Positions 1 to 12,959 of a stretch of DNA of 64,000 bases are shown here, piece after piece. Below the pieces are notes generated by a model. That model was not told where the DNA came from and ran no database searches. It saw nothing but the letters and a program-made list of their open reading frames with translations. This stretch comes from Sepioteuthis lessoniana (Eukaryota; Mollusca; Cephalopoda; Myopsida; Loliginidae), in the NCBI GenBank assembly GCA_963585895.1, contig OY757913.1, positions 104,973,517 to 105,037,516 on the forward strand, written 5' to 3'. The stretch's first letter is position 1, and each line of letters opens with the position of its first letter. A program made the translations under genes and the position numbers.

Positions 1-600
1 TCTAATATTCTTTTCTTTTTCTTTTCATGTATTCTTTCTTCTTCTGTTTTTTATTCTTTTAATCATACATATATTATTTCATTAATTAACAAATTTTATC
101 ATTTTTTTCTGTCTCCCCATCCTTTTCTTTTTCCTTCTGTAAACAGTCTATTTTCCCGCAGCATCTATTGTTTGTTTGTTTTGAAATTTCTTTTTTTTTT
201 TTTTTTCTTCAATAAATCTTTTATCCTTTTCTTTTCTTTTTTTAATGCAAATATACTTTCATTCAATTATTCATTCATTCACAAAGAAGTTAAAATAGTT
301 TACAGGTCTTTTCTTTCATTTTTCACTATGTAGCCTTTCTTTCTTTCTTTCAGTTGTGTATTCCTGTCTGTTTCTTTCTTTTATTGTCATCACGGTTTTT
401 TTTTTTTTTTTCAGCCATGCATTTTTCTCATTTTCCTTTATGTGTGCATTGTTTCATTCATTAATTTATTCATTAAAAAGAAATGAAAATATTTTACAGG
501 TTTTAACAATCAGGTTTTTCTCCTTTATTTTGTTTCTTCTTTCCCGTTCTGCAACCATTCTTTGTTTGTTTTTTTTGTTTTTTTATTTTCTTTCAATTAT
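1..600. repeat. Pyrimidine-rich degenerate (CTTT)n tract
   Basis: The + strand is almost entirely T and C, with repeated TTTCTTTC units broken by ATTCATTCATT stretches. It is strongly strand-asymmetric low-complexity DNA. The apparent open frame at 356-607 translates to F/S/L-rich low complexity and is not a credible gene. A similar tract lies at 9690-10220. Confidence 0.8.
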
Positions 601-1005
601 AGAGTGACTAAATACCCATTCAGCAGTCTTCCAGATGGACTGTTTCATAGCCCTAAATTGCCTACGATTAAAAACTTCGGGGGTTGATTTTATTAGCTGA
701 TTATATTCGAATTGATCTTATTTCGTTTGGCTATACAGTATTTCGACCCTCCTCGATTTCTTTCAAATTCTTTTGTTAATAGTTTGTAACTTTTTGTACT
801 GTGTCTTTTTTTGTATGTATCCGTTTGCACCGGATACCGGTGCTGAATAAATATGTTAATCACTCATTCTTTTTTGTATATCATTCACCTCGACCATATA
901 ACACTTTCTTTCTTTATTTCGTCTTTTGTATTCACTTTTTCTTTCTTTTTTCTATATTCACGTGTAGAGGATTTACCGGAAGATATTTTGTCACGGATGT
1001 TGAAT
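601..1005. other. No gene recognised
   Basis: Mixed AT-rich sequence with another pyrimidine run at about 885-960. The short open frames here are low complexity or lack any family signature. Confidence 0.5.
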
Positions 1006-1486
1006 AGTGCGGGGAGTCCACGTGGCTTGATAAGTAAAGTGTTGGTCTGCAGCCTTTAAATAAGCGAGTTTACATTCACTTTACGCTATTATATTCACTT
1101 TGGGGCAATTGGGAAATATATAGAACCCCCAAACTCCACACAAGTATTAGGTTAATCATATCATTGCTGCTCTTCTATAATCGTGGTGTAATGGTTAAAG
1201 CGATGGACTGCGGAATCGTAGTACGCGAGTTCGTACTCCAGTCGCGCTATTACGTTCACTTTAGGGCAAATACCCTTGGGAAAGGTATGAATCCCCTCAT
1301 CCTCCCAGCTATGGGTTAAATAGTACCACTACTGTACTTCGAGGAGAATGGCTTTGATATTAAATAAACTGCAAAGGTTGATATGCCATTAAACAAAGAA
1401 ACCAAACCAAACCTCTTCTATAAGAAGAGTTTTGGGATTAAAATAAACCACAGAGATTGATATGCCATCACATAAAGAAACCAAAG
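1006..1486 (+). mobile_element. Outer SINE-A copy, split by a second SINE-A
   Basis: A divergent SINE-A. Head-like sequence runs from about 1006, the ATTACGTTCACTTTCGGGCAA-like core at about 1081-1115, and the tail GATTGATATGCCATCAC plus AAAGAAACC at 1455-1483. The element is interrupted at 1181-1412 by a younger copy of the same family. The flanks CTCTTCTATAA (1170-1180 and 1413-1423) are the duplicated target site. Confidence 0.7.
1181..1412 (+). mobile_element. SINE-A, full-length copy nested in a SINE-A
   Basis: The tRNA-like head (GTGGTGTAATGGTTAAAGCG, then a B-box-like GAGTTCGTACTCC at about 1228) is followed by the core AATACCCTTGGGAAAGGTAT and AGCTATGGGTTAAATAGTA. The tail GGTTGATATGCCATTAAAC plus AAAGAAACC ends the copy. 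It is about 232 bp with an exact 11-bp TSD on both sides. Pol III transcription and LINE-dependent retroposition are inferred from this architecture; the partner LINE is not identified. Confidence 0.88.
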
Positions 1487-2035
1487 CTAGATTGTGTAGA
1501 ATTTGTAGAATAATGGAAACGGCAAAAACTAGCAAATATTTTGTCGAAGAATATTAGTCAGAGAATAAATACATGAATAATAATATATTTTTGCATTCAT
1601 CGTGTCTTATTTTTTTTCTTTCAAATAACAACAATATATTCCTCTCCTGAGCAGAATAGAAAAATCATATTTACCACAAAAGACTGAATAGAGTACTGTA
1701 CGTAAAATCTCCTTATCGTACTGAAGTTATGTTAATTCTAAGAGAAATTAAAGTTTCTTTTTAGAGAGATTTACATTTCTATGAAGTGATTCTTAGTTAT
1801 TGGTTATGAGGAATTAAATACGGAAGAGCATAAAAATATAAGTTAATGATTTTGTATACGGAATTATTCTGTAATGAAGTTTCAATGCAAAACGGTATTC
1901 AGTTCTTCAGAGGTATGGGGAGGCACTGAAGAAAGAGAATGAGACTTTCGAGCTCTCTTTTCATATATCATTTTAAGAACATCACGTGACGGTCAGTAGG
2001 AGAAACTTTTGATCAAACAAGAAATTAGTTACTTT
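1487..2035. other. No gene recognised
   Basis: AT-rich unique-looking sequence. I see no domain, RNA gene or family repeat on either strand. Confidence 0.5.
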
Positions 2036-2185
2036 CTATTCGGACTTCTTTCTTTTTTTCACGCATTATTTTTTTTCTTTCGTTCGATTTTTCTTTCTTT
2101 CTTTTATTTTTTCTTTCATCCATTCTTTTTTTCTTTCGATTTTTATATATTTCTTTCTTGCTTGCTTGCTTTCACGCATTCTTTT
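2036..2185. repeat. (CTTT)n-type pyrimidine tract
   Basis: Near-pure T/C on the + strand with TTTC and TTGC units. The overlapping open frames on both strands (2009-2317, 2066-2302) are compositional artefacts. Confidence 0.75.
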
Positions 2186-2522
2186 TACAAAGTTTTCATA
2201 TGCGATATGCCGTGTATGACTGTCAGATATCTCCTGAAGCGAATCAAACTTGTTACTTACAATCACCGTGTATTGATTGCTTATATCACTATTAGCAAAC
2301 AAGGACCAGTTATATAATAAAACATTAACAGCTTGTTTCTATATAATCACAATTTGCATGTCAGACAGTAATTGAAGTTAGGGCGAAAGAAAAAGCTTTG
2401 CGAGAGCAAAACTAAAACTTGCCAGTCTGAAAGAATGACATAAGAATTGGAAAGAAAATTTCAAGAATCTACTAATTCTTTATGAAGTGTGGAAGACAGG
2501 GAAACTTTGACAACACGTTTCT
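2186..2522. other. No gene recognised
   Basis: Mixed sequence between the pyrimidine tract and the next SINE. No recognisable feature. Confidence 0.5.
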
Positions 2523-2534
2523 TCGATTATGCAA

Positions 2535-2783
2535 AGGGGGGGGGTCCTCGTGGGGTAATGGTTAATGGGATGGACTGCGGAATCGTAGTATGCGAGTTCG
2601 TACTCCAGTCGCGCTATTACGTTCACTTTCGGGCAAATACCCTTGGGAAAGGAATGAAACCCTTATCCTTTCAGCTATGGGTTAAATAGTACAATTACTG
2701 TTCTTCTTGAAGGAGAGCTTTGGCATTAAATAATCTACAAAGGTTGTTATGCCATTAAATAGAGAAACCGAACCGAACCGAAA
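2535..2783 (+). mobile_element. SINE-A copy with TSD
   Basis: Head GTGGGGTAATGGTTAATGGG, B-box-like GAGTTCGTACTCC, and core CTTTCGGGCAAATACCCTTG. The tail ends in reiterated AACCG rather than AAACC. The flanks TCGATTATGCAA (2523-2534) and TCGATTATTCAA (2784-2795) differ at one base and are read as the TSD. An open frame crosses the SINE but is not a gene. Confidence 0.87.
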
Positions 2784-2829
2784 TCGATTATTCAACGTTG
2801 TGTATAAAAAAATATACCATAGATAAAGA

Positions 2830-3716
2830 GGAAAGATGCACCTCCAGTTTGCTAAAGAAAGGTAACCGTGGAATAACTGAAAACTACAAATGCCAAACTC
2901 TTTCTGCTACAGCTGCTAAAGTTGATGGTGTCCTGCTTCTTAATTCATCCGAGCAGTCGTCAAGGAAATTCTAAGAAAAAAATCAAACAGCCTTCGGAGA
3001 AATTGATCTTAAGCATCTTAGATCCTGACTATCAATCGAATCATCGTACAAATATCTGGAGGCAACAATATTATTCGAAGATTTCTGAAGGCATTTAATT
3101 CCATAGACAAAGATAGACCAAATAGTAATAGCATGAATTCTCCTCCAATAAACTCTGACTGTATTAATGATACTTTATAAAAACAAGAAAGCAATCGTTC
3201 GCTCATTAGATGATACAGTGATTTTCTTTGATATTGTCACTAGGGTTTTAGAAGGAGAACATTGGCACCATATATATTTATAATCTGCAGAGATTACGTA
3301 CAACGAACGTCAATAAATCTAATAAAAGAAAATAGTTTCACATTTAAATAAAAAAACATCACTAAGAAGATGATATATATGCGAAACCACGATAGGTGCA
3401 TACTACGCAGATGATTAAGCGCTTCTTGCCAATACTCCTACCTAAGCTGAATTCTGGTTATATAAGCTGGTTCAAACAGCAAGAAGAATTGGCACCAACG
3501 TGCAAACAGATTAAACATAGTTCGTGTATTTCAAACTCAAACCTCTGAAATTAGTAGAATAGCTCACGTACTCCGGTGGAAATATCTCATCTACTAAGAT
3601 CATACGCTGGGCATAGATAAGAAAACTTACTGTACAAGAATACTACGTGCTGTTGTGAATAAATACTAGAAGCAATACCCCACAAAACAGCAGCTGTGCT
3701 ACCACTTATCTTCTAT
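2830..3716 (+). pseudogene. LINE-R reverse transcriptase, heavily decayed fragment
   Basis: Translated in shifting frames, this stretch resembles the RT region of the LINE-R element at 46.97-49.89 kb. It starts with a KKGN-like block near 2855. A FNSIDKDR-like block (cf. FDSIHRGK) lies near 3090-3115, a TLAPYIFI-like segment near 3258, and a KQYPTKQQL-like segment near 3672-3700. Stops and frameshifts run throughout, so it is an old non-functional copy. It abuts Rep-T at 3721. Assignment rests on short translated similarities read by eye. Confidence 0.6.
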
Positions 3717-3720
3717 TTCA

Positions 3721-4078
3721 GCACAGTCGGTTGGTGGCTGTAGAATACACCGACTGCATCTCTGCAGAGAGGTATGAACCCACCCACAATTGGCATTTTG
3801 GACATGACATTTAACAATATGATGGCGAGGCTCCTGCCTTGCAGATTTGTGGAATATGGAGTACCCCTTCTTAGCCATTGCAGCCGAGTCCACTCTGACT
3901 TGATGCGGTATCACCTGATTGGGTCCTATCTATGGGTTGATAGTACAAAATATGTATGCAAAAAAATGACTGATGTTAAATTGTGACTGTCATATAGCAA
4001 TACTTGATACAATTTAATTGTGTACAAAAAAAGCACCCGCTCGTTTAAGAATATTATTAAAAAAAATGTGCTAACAAT
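3721..4078 (+). repeat. Rep-T, short divergent copy
   Basis: Starts with a CAGTCGGTTGGTGGCTGTAG-type head, followed by ACACCGACTGCATCTCTGCA and TATCTATGGGTTGATAGTAC. A few decayed TTAAATTGTGACTGT-type array units follow. The usual tail is missing or unrecognisable. The open frames on both strands are incidental. Confidence 0.7.
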
Positions 4079-4129
4079 CTATAGTTTTTTTTTTTTTTAA
4101 ATAGAGGAATTATATTATAAATAGAATTA

Positions 4130-5367
<1,238 letters not shown>

Positions 5368-5530
5368 TAATAGCATGACCCGAAAATCCAGCAAGCACTG
5401 CGCGCCACATACGGAACAAAGACCTAGCTCTGGAGGTGATGGTATCATCTGTAAAAGTACGGATGTAGCCACAAGACACATCAGATTAATTTGCCGCACA
5501 TTTAATATGACTAGTTAATTTGGCAGCGCT

Positions 5531-5605
5531 TGTGAGTGATGTGGACCCGTAGCTCAGTTGTAGAGTTTCGGCTTTGGATTTTGTGGTTGTTGGGGATATC
5601 ACGGT
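5531..5605 (+). repeat. tRNA-like sequence, probable SINE head or decayed tRNA
   Basis: GACCCGTAGCTCAGTTGTAG resembles a tRNA 5' half with a good A box. The B-box region (GGTTGTTGGGGATATC) is poor. A full cloverleaf with a clear anticodon arm is not evident, so it is not called a functional tRNA gene. Confidence 0.45.
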
Positions 5606-5658
5606 ATGATGAGACTTAATATGGTAGAAACATCTGTCCAAGGGTTTAGAATGTCACG
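5606..5658 (+). repeat. 53-bp segment duplicated exactly at 4728-4780
   Basis: The 53 bases from ATGATGAGACTTAATATGG to TTTAGAATGTCACG are identical to those at 4728-4780, which abut the 5' end of a SINE-B insertion. I did not see this sequence elsewhere in the window. Confidence 0.9.
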
Positions 5659-5889
5659 CACAGTGCTTGTCGGATTTTCTAGTCATATATATAAATATAT
5701 ATATTTCAATACACCCACAAGTGCTCCTGACAACATCGTCAGTGATATTCATCCGAGCCAGTGATGATTGGCCACCAGCTTGTGGTCAGGAACCTAACAT
5801 CAGCAAAAATATCACCAAAAAAATCCATGAGGCTTTATACAAAGTAGCACCAGCGAAACATCCAATCGAATGGATCTCCGGGCAACCTC

Positions 5890-5998
5890 TTTTCCATAAA
5901 TGTGTGTGTGTGTGTGTATGTGTGTGTCTGTGTATCTATGATTTTGCATTAAATAAACTACAATAGTTGATATGCTATAAAACCCAACCCAACTATAC
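5890..5998 (+). repeat. (GT)n microsatellite followed by SINE-A/Rep-T tail
   Basis: A (GT)n run at about 5900-5930 is followed by GCATTAAATAAACTACAATA and GTTGATATGCTATAAAACCC. That is the tail shared by SINE-A and Rep-T without its head. Confidence 0.7.
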
Positions 5999-6196
5999 CT
6001 TTTATTTCACGAACTACCAAATATGAATAAGACATTCGATACACTGCTGATAAAGTAAGGTCGAACACATAAGCAACGTTCTCCTATGAACTCCTGCTTA
6101 CGTATAATTTTATATGTCTAGAGGACCGGCCATAGTCATGGATGGAGAATAAATGGACTCCATGCCATCAACTTAACTTGAAAATAATGTTCATCG

Positions 6197-6197
<1 letters not shown>

Positions 6198-6227
<30 letters not shown>

Positions 6228-6228
6228 C
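6198..6228. repeat. (CT)n(TA)n compound microsatellite
   Basis: CT dinucleotides run directly into TA dinucleotides, an arrangement found repeatedly in this window. Confidence 0.9.
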
Positions 6229-6930
6229 CTTAAGTATCCAGCTCATGACTTGAGTGAAAGGATTTTCGGAACACCATTGAGTAAGATTGAAAGAGGTAAG
6301 AGAAAAGTTGATAAGAATTTAAAATGCGTCTTTTTTGTAGTTGAAAGATTTCACCGATTAATTCAAATGAAAACTATTATTTTATTCAAAAATTAATTTT
6401 TTGACAATTTTAATTTCCACTGAAAATAAAATATAAAAATACGTAAACCTCTACGAGTGAAAGGTTTTAAATATTTTCATGATTTTTTCGTCTCCAAAAT
6501 ATTTTTACAATTTTCATTCATGTTCACTTACAGAACTATGTCTACCTAAACTTTTTCAAAAAAACAACACAGTTTTAATCCAAATTTTTATATAAAAAAT
6601 TTAAAAGAATATAAGAATCCACGCATTCCAATATTCTCTTATTTTAGGAAGTTTTTTGTTTACATTTCAAATATTATTAAAATAATGTAACTCTAAACCT
6701 GTGATTAGTTCAAAATATCATTGTAATTCTACTTCTCGTAAGGACTTTTTAAAAAAAAGACACATTCTAAGTCAGGTCTTGATTATCTGTTAAGTTACTT
6801 TGACAGAAAATTTATCCGTACAATTTTTCTTTCTTTGCCCAACAAATGTAACAATAAAAAGAAGTAATGAATTAAAAATGTGTCCTTATTTGTCGGTGGA
6901 AATTTTTCCTAATTGATGCAAATGATTTTT
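6229..6930. other. AT-rich stretch, no gene recognised
   Basis: Long A and T runs with no coding signature, repeat family or RNA gene that I can identify. Confidence 0.5.
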
Positions 6931-7720
6931 TTGGTTTTGCTTTGGTTTTATGGCACATCAACCTTTCTGGGTTATTTAACGCCAAATCCATTTTTATGTA
7001 AATAATCAGTTCTATTTCAAACAATTCAGTATAGCATGAGCACACAGTTTGTCAAAAACATTTCTATCTCAAACTATTCAGTTTATTCAAGCAGTTATAT
7101 ATAACAATTCAGTTTAGTGTAAGTACAGTTTCAATGTCAAAAACAGTTCAATTTCAAATAAATCAGTTTAGCATAAGCACGCATTCTAAATGTAAGTACT
7201 GTATAATTGTGAAAAACATTTCTATGTCAAGCTATTCAGTTTAGTCAAGCAGTTCTAATTCAGCTAACTCAGTATGGCGCGAGTACAGATTTTGTTTACA
7301 CAGAGTTAAATGTTAAAACAGCTCTATGTTAAACAATTCAGTTTAGTATAAATAAAATTTCAATGTCAAAAAACAGTTCCATTTCAAATAATTCATAAGC
7401 ACGCAGTTTAAATGTAAGTACAGTTTAATAGCCAAAACCATTGTATTTCAAGCTATTCAATTTAGTCAAACAATTCCGTTTAGCAAAAGTATACCGTTAG
7501 TTCTATTTAACTCATTTATAAGGCCCAATCAGGTACTACCATCCTGGGCCAGAGTGGACCTGAGAGCGATGACAATGAAGAGGTACTCCGCATTCCCCAA
7601 AGCTCCAGGATTACTTAAACCTCACCATTAGATTATTTACAGTCATATCAGGACACTCGTTGGGGGGGGGTCTTGCAGAAGTGCAGTCGGTGTATTTTAC
7701 AGCCCCAGCCGACAGGGCAA
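6931..7720 (-). repeat. Rep-T, full-length copy
   Basis: Read on the minus strand: head starting GCCCTGTCGGCTGGGGCTG, then the ACACCGACTGCACTTCTGCA block. An array of degenerate units (AAACTGAATTGTTTGAAATAG type, repeated every few tens of bases across about 7000-7500) follows, then a tail with AACCCAGAAAGGTTGATGTG. Flanks TTGATGCAAATGATT and ATGATTCAAATGA look like an eroded TSD. No open frame is conserved between copies, so it is non-coding. Confidence 0.82.
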
Positions 7721-8392
7721 TGATTCAAATGAAAAGTAATCATTTATTCTATAAATAGTTACTTTTTTATTTTTATTTACACTTATTAAAATTAATATAT
7801 TTTGTTCTAAGAAAAATTTAAAATATTTGTTTAAAAATCATTTTTTGAGTTATTAATAAACAATGGTTTCATTTGTTTTTTCTTAGTTTTTATATTGCGT
7901 CCACTAAAAATGTCACATTAGTTGACACAATAAAAAGAAGCTAAGAAATAAAAGAAAAGTGTCTTTACAAAGAAAAGAAGTTAAGAATTAAGATGCAAAT
8001 ATTATCTGATTTTTTTTAAATTTAGATTTAAACTAGAATTTTAAAAAATACGATTTTCTTTGAAATATTTTAATTATGCTTTTAGTTCTCCAGAATGTTT
8101 TTTTTCGATTAATACTAAATTAAAAAAGATTATGATTTTCGAAAAAAAAACAAAATTCAATTCAAATTTCGGCTATGGAATCAGTGTATTATTCAAACAT
8201 TGCAATTTTAAGAAGTAAAGAGACACACGTATTTTTCGTACGTACAAATTAAGGACGCTGAAGAGTTCCATAAATGTATTTATTTTTAATTATTGAATTA
8301 TATCTTTTAATCAGTGAAAATAAAAACAGTCTATATTGTACTTTTTTTAATTATAAACATAGAGTATATTCGTGATTTTCATGCTCAATGGC
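7721..8392. other. AT-rich stretch, no gene recognised
   Basis: Poly-A/T-rich DNA between two Rep-T copies. Nothing further recognised. Confidence 0.5.
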
Positions 8393-8405
8393 ATATCTGT
8401 TCTGA

Positions 8406-8983
8406 TGGTTGGTTGTATTGTTGGGTTTTATGGCATATCAACCCTTGTAGGTTATTTAACGCCAAATCCATTTTTAAATAAATAAACAGTTCTATTGAAA
8501 ACAGTTCAGTTTAGCATAACTACACAGTTTAATTGTCAAAAACATTTCCATTTCAAACTATTCAAGCACTTATATGTAATAAATCAGTTAAGTGCAAATA
8601 CAGTTTTAATGTCGATAGACAGTTCTATTTCAAATAATTCAGTTAAGCATATGCACGCAGTTTAAGTGTAAGTACGGTTTAATTGTCAAAAACGTTTCTA
8701 TTTAAAGATATTCAGTTTACTCAATTCATTTTAGCATAAGTACGCTGTTAGTTCTATTTAACCCATCGAGAGGGCCCTATCAGGTGCTACCACTCCGGGT
8801 CAGAGTGGACCTCGGAGCAATGGCAATGAAGGGATACTCCGCATTCCCAAAAGCTCCAGCACTGCTGGAACCTCGCCATCAGATTGTTTAGTGTCATAAC
8901 CAGGACACTCGTTACGGGGGGGTCTTACCCCTCTGCAAAGGTGCAGTCAGTGTATTCTACAGCCCCAGCTGACTGGGCAATAT
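8406..8983 (-). repeat. Rep-T copy with exact TSD
   Basis: The head (minus strand GCCCAGTCAGCTGGGGCTGT), shortened array and tail (rc of GTTGGGTTTTATGGCATATC) are all present. The flanks ATATCTGTTCTGA at 8393-8405 and 8984-8996 are identical, which fixes both ends and shows that it moves as a unit. The array is shorter than in the 6.9-kb copy. Confidence 0.9.
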
Positions 8984-8996
8984 ATATCTGTTCTGA

Positions 8997-9640
<644 letters not shown>

Positions 9641-9689
9641 TGGATATATACAAATTTGTATCCATGTTTATTTATCTATTCATTTAGTC

Positions 9690-10222
9690 ATTTATTTTAC
9701 GTTTTAATTTTTTTTTCTATTTATCTACATTTTTACATTCATTTTCGTTTCTTTTTTCTTCCTTTCGTTTTTTTCTTTCTTTCTATCATTTCTTTTGTCA
9801 TCCTTTCTTTCAATTTTTTTCCATGTGTTTACAGCTCCTTTCCAACCTTTATTTTTTTAATTTCATTCCACGCCTTTTTAAAACATATCCACACGTTTCT
9901 TTTTCGTTTTAACACTTTCAACGTATTATTATCTTTTTTCCTTTCAGCGTATCAGTAACTTTTTTCATTAGTATTTTTTTTACTTTCAACGTAACAACAT
10001 TTCTTCTTTCTTCTTTCTTTCTTTCTTTTTCACTTTCTTTTATTTCATTCTTTTAATTTTTAGTTCCTCCCTCTTTCTTTATACATTTTCATTTTACTAA
10101 TCCACATCCTTTTCTTTCTTTTTGTCTTTTTTTCCCACGTATCTAAATATTTCTTTCAAAGTGTCTTTACTTTTCTCTTTTTTTTCTTAAATTGAACGTA
10201 TATTTCTTTCTTTTATCTAAAC
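9690..10222. repeat. Pyrimidine-rich (CTTT)n-type tract
   Basis: About 530 bases that are overwhelmingly T/C on the + strand with TTCTTTC units, like 1-600. It follows a (TA)n tract and precedes a SINE-C. Confidence 0.8.
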
Positions 10223-10225
10223 CTA

Positions 10226-10488
10226 CATTGGCCTAATGAGTAGAGTGTTCACCAATGGTCCGGGAGATCGTAGTTCAATCCCTGGTTGAGTCATATCAAA
10301 GACTCAAGAAATGGTACTTGATACCTCCTTGCTTAACTCTCAACACTATAAGTTAAAATCAAGGGTAAAGTGGAACAATCCAAGGAATGAAGTAGCGCCC
10401 CCCTACACCTCGATGTAGTAGCTATTTAAAAGGGAGCCTTCGGGTCACCCTCGACGACGTTCACCAACTTTATTTACTACTTACAAAT
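10226..10488 (+). mobile_element. SINE-C copy
   Basis: tRNA-like head (GCCTAATGAGTAGAGTGTTC, B-box-like GTTCAATCCC), then TACTTGATACCTCCTTGCTT, AGGGTAAAGTGGAACAATCC and CACCTCGATGTAGTAGCTAT. It ends in CGTTCACCAACTTTATTTAC. The same architecture recurs at 29433, 32893, 51205 and 52986. No coding capacity. Confidence 0.85.
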
Positions 10489-10546
10489 TAGAATCTTTCT
10501 TTCAGAATGTGTACTTACGTTCATATTTTCTTACCGTGTCTCACTG

Positions 10547-10548
<2 letters not shown>

Positions 10549-10609
<61 letters not shown>

Positions 10610-10638
10610 GGTGTGTTGGTGTGGGTGTGTGTGTGTGG
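10549..10638. repeat. (TA)n(GT)n compound microsatellite
   Basis: About 52 bases of TA repeats pass into imperfect GT repeats that run up to the head of the next SINE-A. Confidence 0.95.
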
Positions 10639-10868
10639 TGTCCCCGTTGTTTATTGGTTAAAGCGATGGACCGCGAAATCGTAGCACATGTGTTTGAACT
10701 CCAGTCGCGCTATTACGTTCACTTTCGGACAAATACCCTTGGGAAAGGTATGAACCCCCTTATCCTCCCAGCTATGGGTTAAATAGCACCACCACTGCTC
10801 TTCAATGAGAATGGATTTGGCATTAAATAACCCACGAAGGTTGGTATGCCATTAAACAAAGAAACCAA

Positions 10869-10869
<1 letters not shown>
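10639..10869 (+). mobile_element. SINE-A copy
   Basis: Head CCCCGTTGTTTATTGGTTAA, core AATACCCTTGGGAAAGGTAT and AGCTATGGGTTAAATAGCAC, tail GGTTGGTATGCCATTAAAC plus AAAGAAACC. It is embedded between two dinucleotide arrays, so a TSD cannot be separated from the microsatellite. Confidence 0.88.
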
Positions 10870-10908
<39 letters not shown>

Positions 10909-10928
10909 GCGTGTGTGTGTGTGTGTAT
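10870..10928. repeat. (TA)n(GT)n microsatellite
   Basis: TA repeats followed by GT repeats directly 3' of a SINE-A tail. Confidence 0.95.
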
Positions 10929-11044
10929 TTATTGATAGAGTATCTCTCAGAAAATAGTTTAACATGGGAGATATTTAAGATGGGAGATATTTTCATTTAC
11001 CCAAAACGAGTCGATGGATAATGGTTTCTTCCTTTTTAGCGTCA

Positions 11045-11108
11045 TGTAAAATTCAATTGGACTCATCCAGGAATTGAACTTGGCTAACCATGTCCTCATT
11101 CAATAGGT
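11045..11108 (-). mobile_element. SINE-B head fragment
   Basis: AATTCAATTGGACTCATCCA and GGAATTGAACTTGGCTAACC match the head and B-box part of minus-strand SINE-B copies. The rest of the element is not clear. Confidence 0.5.
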
Positions 11109-11112
11109 TTGT

Positions 11113-11462
11113 GCTTAATTTCATTGTTTAATGGCATATCAATCTTTCTTTGATGCCAAATCAATCCTTGAAGATGGCCCAGTCGGCTTGGTCTATAGAA
11201 TATACCACCTGCTTCTCTGCATAGGAGTACGACTCCTTCAAACGAATGTCCTGGAGACGACATAAAACAATCTGATGTGGAGGTTCCAGTAATGCTGGAG
11301 TTTTAGGGAATGCGAAGTACCCCTTTATTGAAGTGACTTTTAGGCCCTCTCTGTCCCAGTGCAAGCACATGATAAGGTTCTTACTGCATCTGAGGTTTGA
11401 GCTTGCTTACTACAGTGTTACAGTCCAGTACGTTAGCCACTATACCCCAAAGACACCCCTAC
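11113..11462 (-). mobile_element. SINE-A remnant interrupted by a Rep-T head
   Basis: The tail (minus strand, about 11113-11171) and a tRNA-like head (about 11386-11462; TTACAGTCCAGTACGTTAGC) of a minus-strand SINE lie either side of a plus-strand Rep-T head at 11172-11385. The order and orientation suggest insertion of Rep-T into the SINE, but no TSD was resolved. Confidence 0.6.
11172..11385 (+). repeat. Rep-T head only
   Basis: Starts GGCCCAGTCGGCTTGGTCTA and includes TTCCAGTAATGCTGGAGTTT and GTGCAAGCACATGATAAGGT. The array and tail are missing. Confidence 0.7.
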
Positions 11463-11756
11463 AACGATATCTGATGCAGCACAAGTACCGCGTCAAAATA
11501 AAAAGAGAGAGAGAGAGTAGAAATATATAATCATCAGTGACTCACCCGCCATCCTTCCTTATAGGTTAATGCTCTTGCCATCTTGTCGGCATCCAGTGTC
11601 CACACAGAAGCGAAAATAAAAAGGAAAACTCAGTCATAGATGGTATGGACGACTTACTAACAGTAAACCACAGAGAAATCAAATTATGCTGGAACAATTA
11701 ACAGTAAAATAGATTCAGCAGTTTTTTCCAGCTTTTCAGCGTAAATTTACGAAGTC
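11463..11756. other. No gene recognised
   Basis: AT-rich stretch with a short (GA)n. Nothing identified. Confidence 0.5.
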
Positions 11757-11932
11757 ATCATCATCATCATCTAGGTGTGCCAACAAACAGGAGTCTCTAT
11801 ACTCTCTCCCGTCATCTGTCCCTCCTGGCTATCGCTCTTGGCAGGTCCTCTACTCAACATCAAGTGTTTGCACTGGGGTGATCAATGTAATTTTTTGCTA
11901 GTGGGCCAGAAGTCGTGTTCCCTTTTGTAGGA
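11757..11932 (-). pseudogene. LINE-R-related 3' end with (TGA)n tail
   Basis: (ATC)n at 11757-11773 is the minus-strand tail. Read on the minus strand, a decayed C-terminus with a DLPRAIARRD-like segment precedes it, resembling the DLPRAMNDRE end of LINE-R. It is a 5'-truncated copy of this or a sister family, and a dimeric Rep-T then landed at its far edge. Confidence 0.55.
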
Positions 11933-12959
11933 CTGGTTGTTTGGGTTTCATGGCATATCAACCTTTGCAGGTTATTTGATGCCAAATCAATTTTTATGAA
12001 AAAAGTCCTATTTCAAACAGTCAGTTTAGCGTGAGTATGCAGTTTAAATGTCAGTACAGTTTAATTGTCAAAAACATTACTATTTCAAGCTATTCAGTTT
12101 AGTCAAGCAGTTCTAATTCAGCTAATTCAATTTAGCAATAAGTACAGATTTTGTTTACACACAGTTAAATGTCAAAACAGTTCTATATTAAACAAATCAG
12201 TTTAGTGTATGTACAGCTCAAAAGTAAAAAAAAAAAAAGTTCCATTTCAAATAATTCAGTTTAGCATAAGCACGCAGTTTAAATGTAAGTACAGTTTAAT
12301 AGTTAAAACCATTGTATTTCAAGCTACTTAATGTAGTCAAACAATTCAGTTTAGCATAAGTATGCCGTTAGTTCTATTTAGATAAGGCCCTACCAGGTGC
12401 TACCACCATGGGCTAGAGTGGACCTGGGAGCAATGGCAAGGAAGGGGTCATATTCAGGATACTCATTGGGGGTGTTACTCCTGCAGTTGGTGTATTCTAC
12501 AACCCCAGCCGACTTGACAAAACAGAGTTAAATGTCAAAACAGTTTTATTTCAGAAAATTCAGTTTAGCATAAGTACACAGTTTAGATGTCAAAACAGTT
12601 CTATTTCGAGCAATTAAGTATAGCATACGTACGCAGGTTAAGTGTCAGAACAGTTCTATTTTAAACTATTCATTATAGCATAAATACAGTTTAAATGCAA
12701 AAATCAGTATTGTGAAGGCAGCCCGGTTTAGTTCTATTTAACCCATAGATAGGACCCATATTAGGTGCTACAACTCCGAGTCAGAATTGATCAGGGAGGG
12801 ATGGCAATAAAGGGGTACCCTGCATTCCCCAAAGCTCCTGCATTACTGGAACCTCATCATCATATTGTTTAGTAACATAATCTGGACACTCGGTGGAATG
12901 TCTTACCCCTCTGTTGACAAGCAGTCGGTGTATTCTACAACCTCGGCCGTCTGGGCAAA
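11933..12959 (-). repeat. Rep-T dimer (two heads, two arrays, one tail)
   Basis: On the minus strand: head 2 (12959 to about 12725), an array, head 1 (about 12517 to 12380), a second array and one tail at about 11936-11990. The outer flanks CTTTTGTAGGA (11922-11932) and CTTGTGTAGGA (12960-12970) differ at one base. The whole 1,027-bp dimer therefore appears to have inserted as one unit. A similar dimer lies at 43843-44863. Confidence 0.8.

Noticed and set aside
1181..1260. tRNA genes suggested by A-box and B-box motifs at many sites
   Set aside because: Each is the head of a SINE with a conserved body downstream. No complete cloverleaf with an intact acceptor stem was seen.
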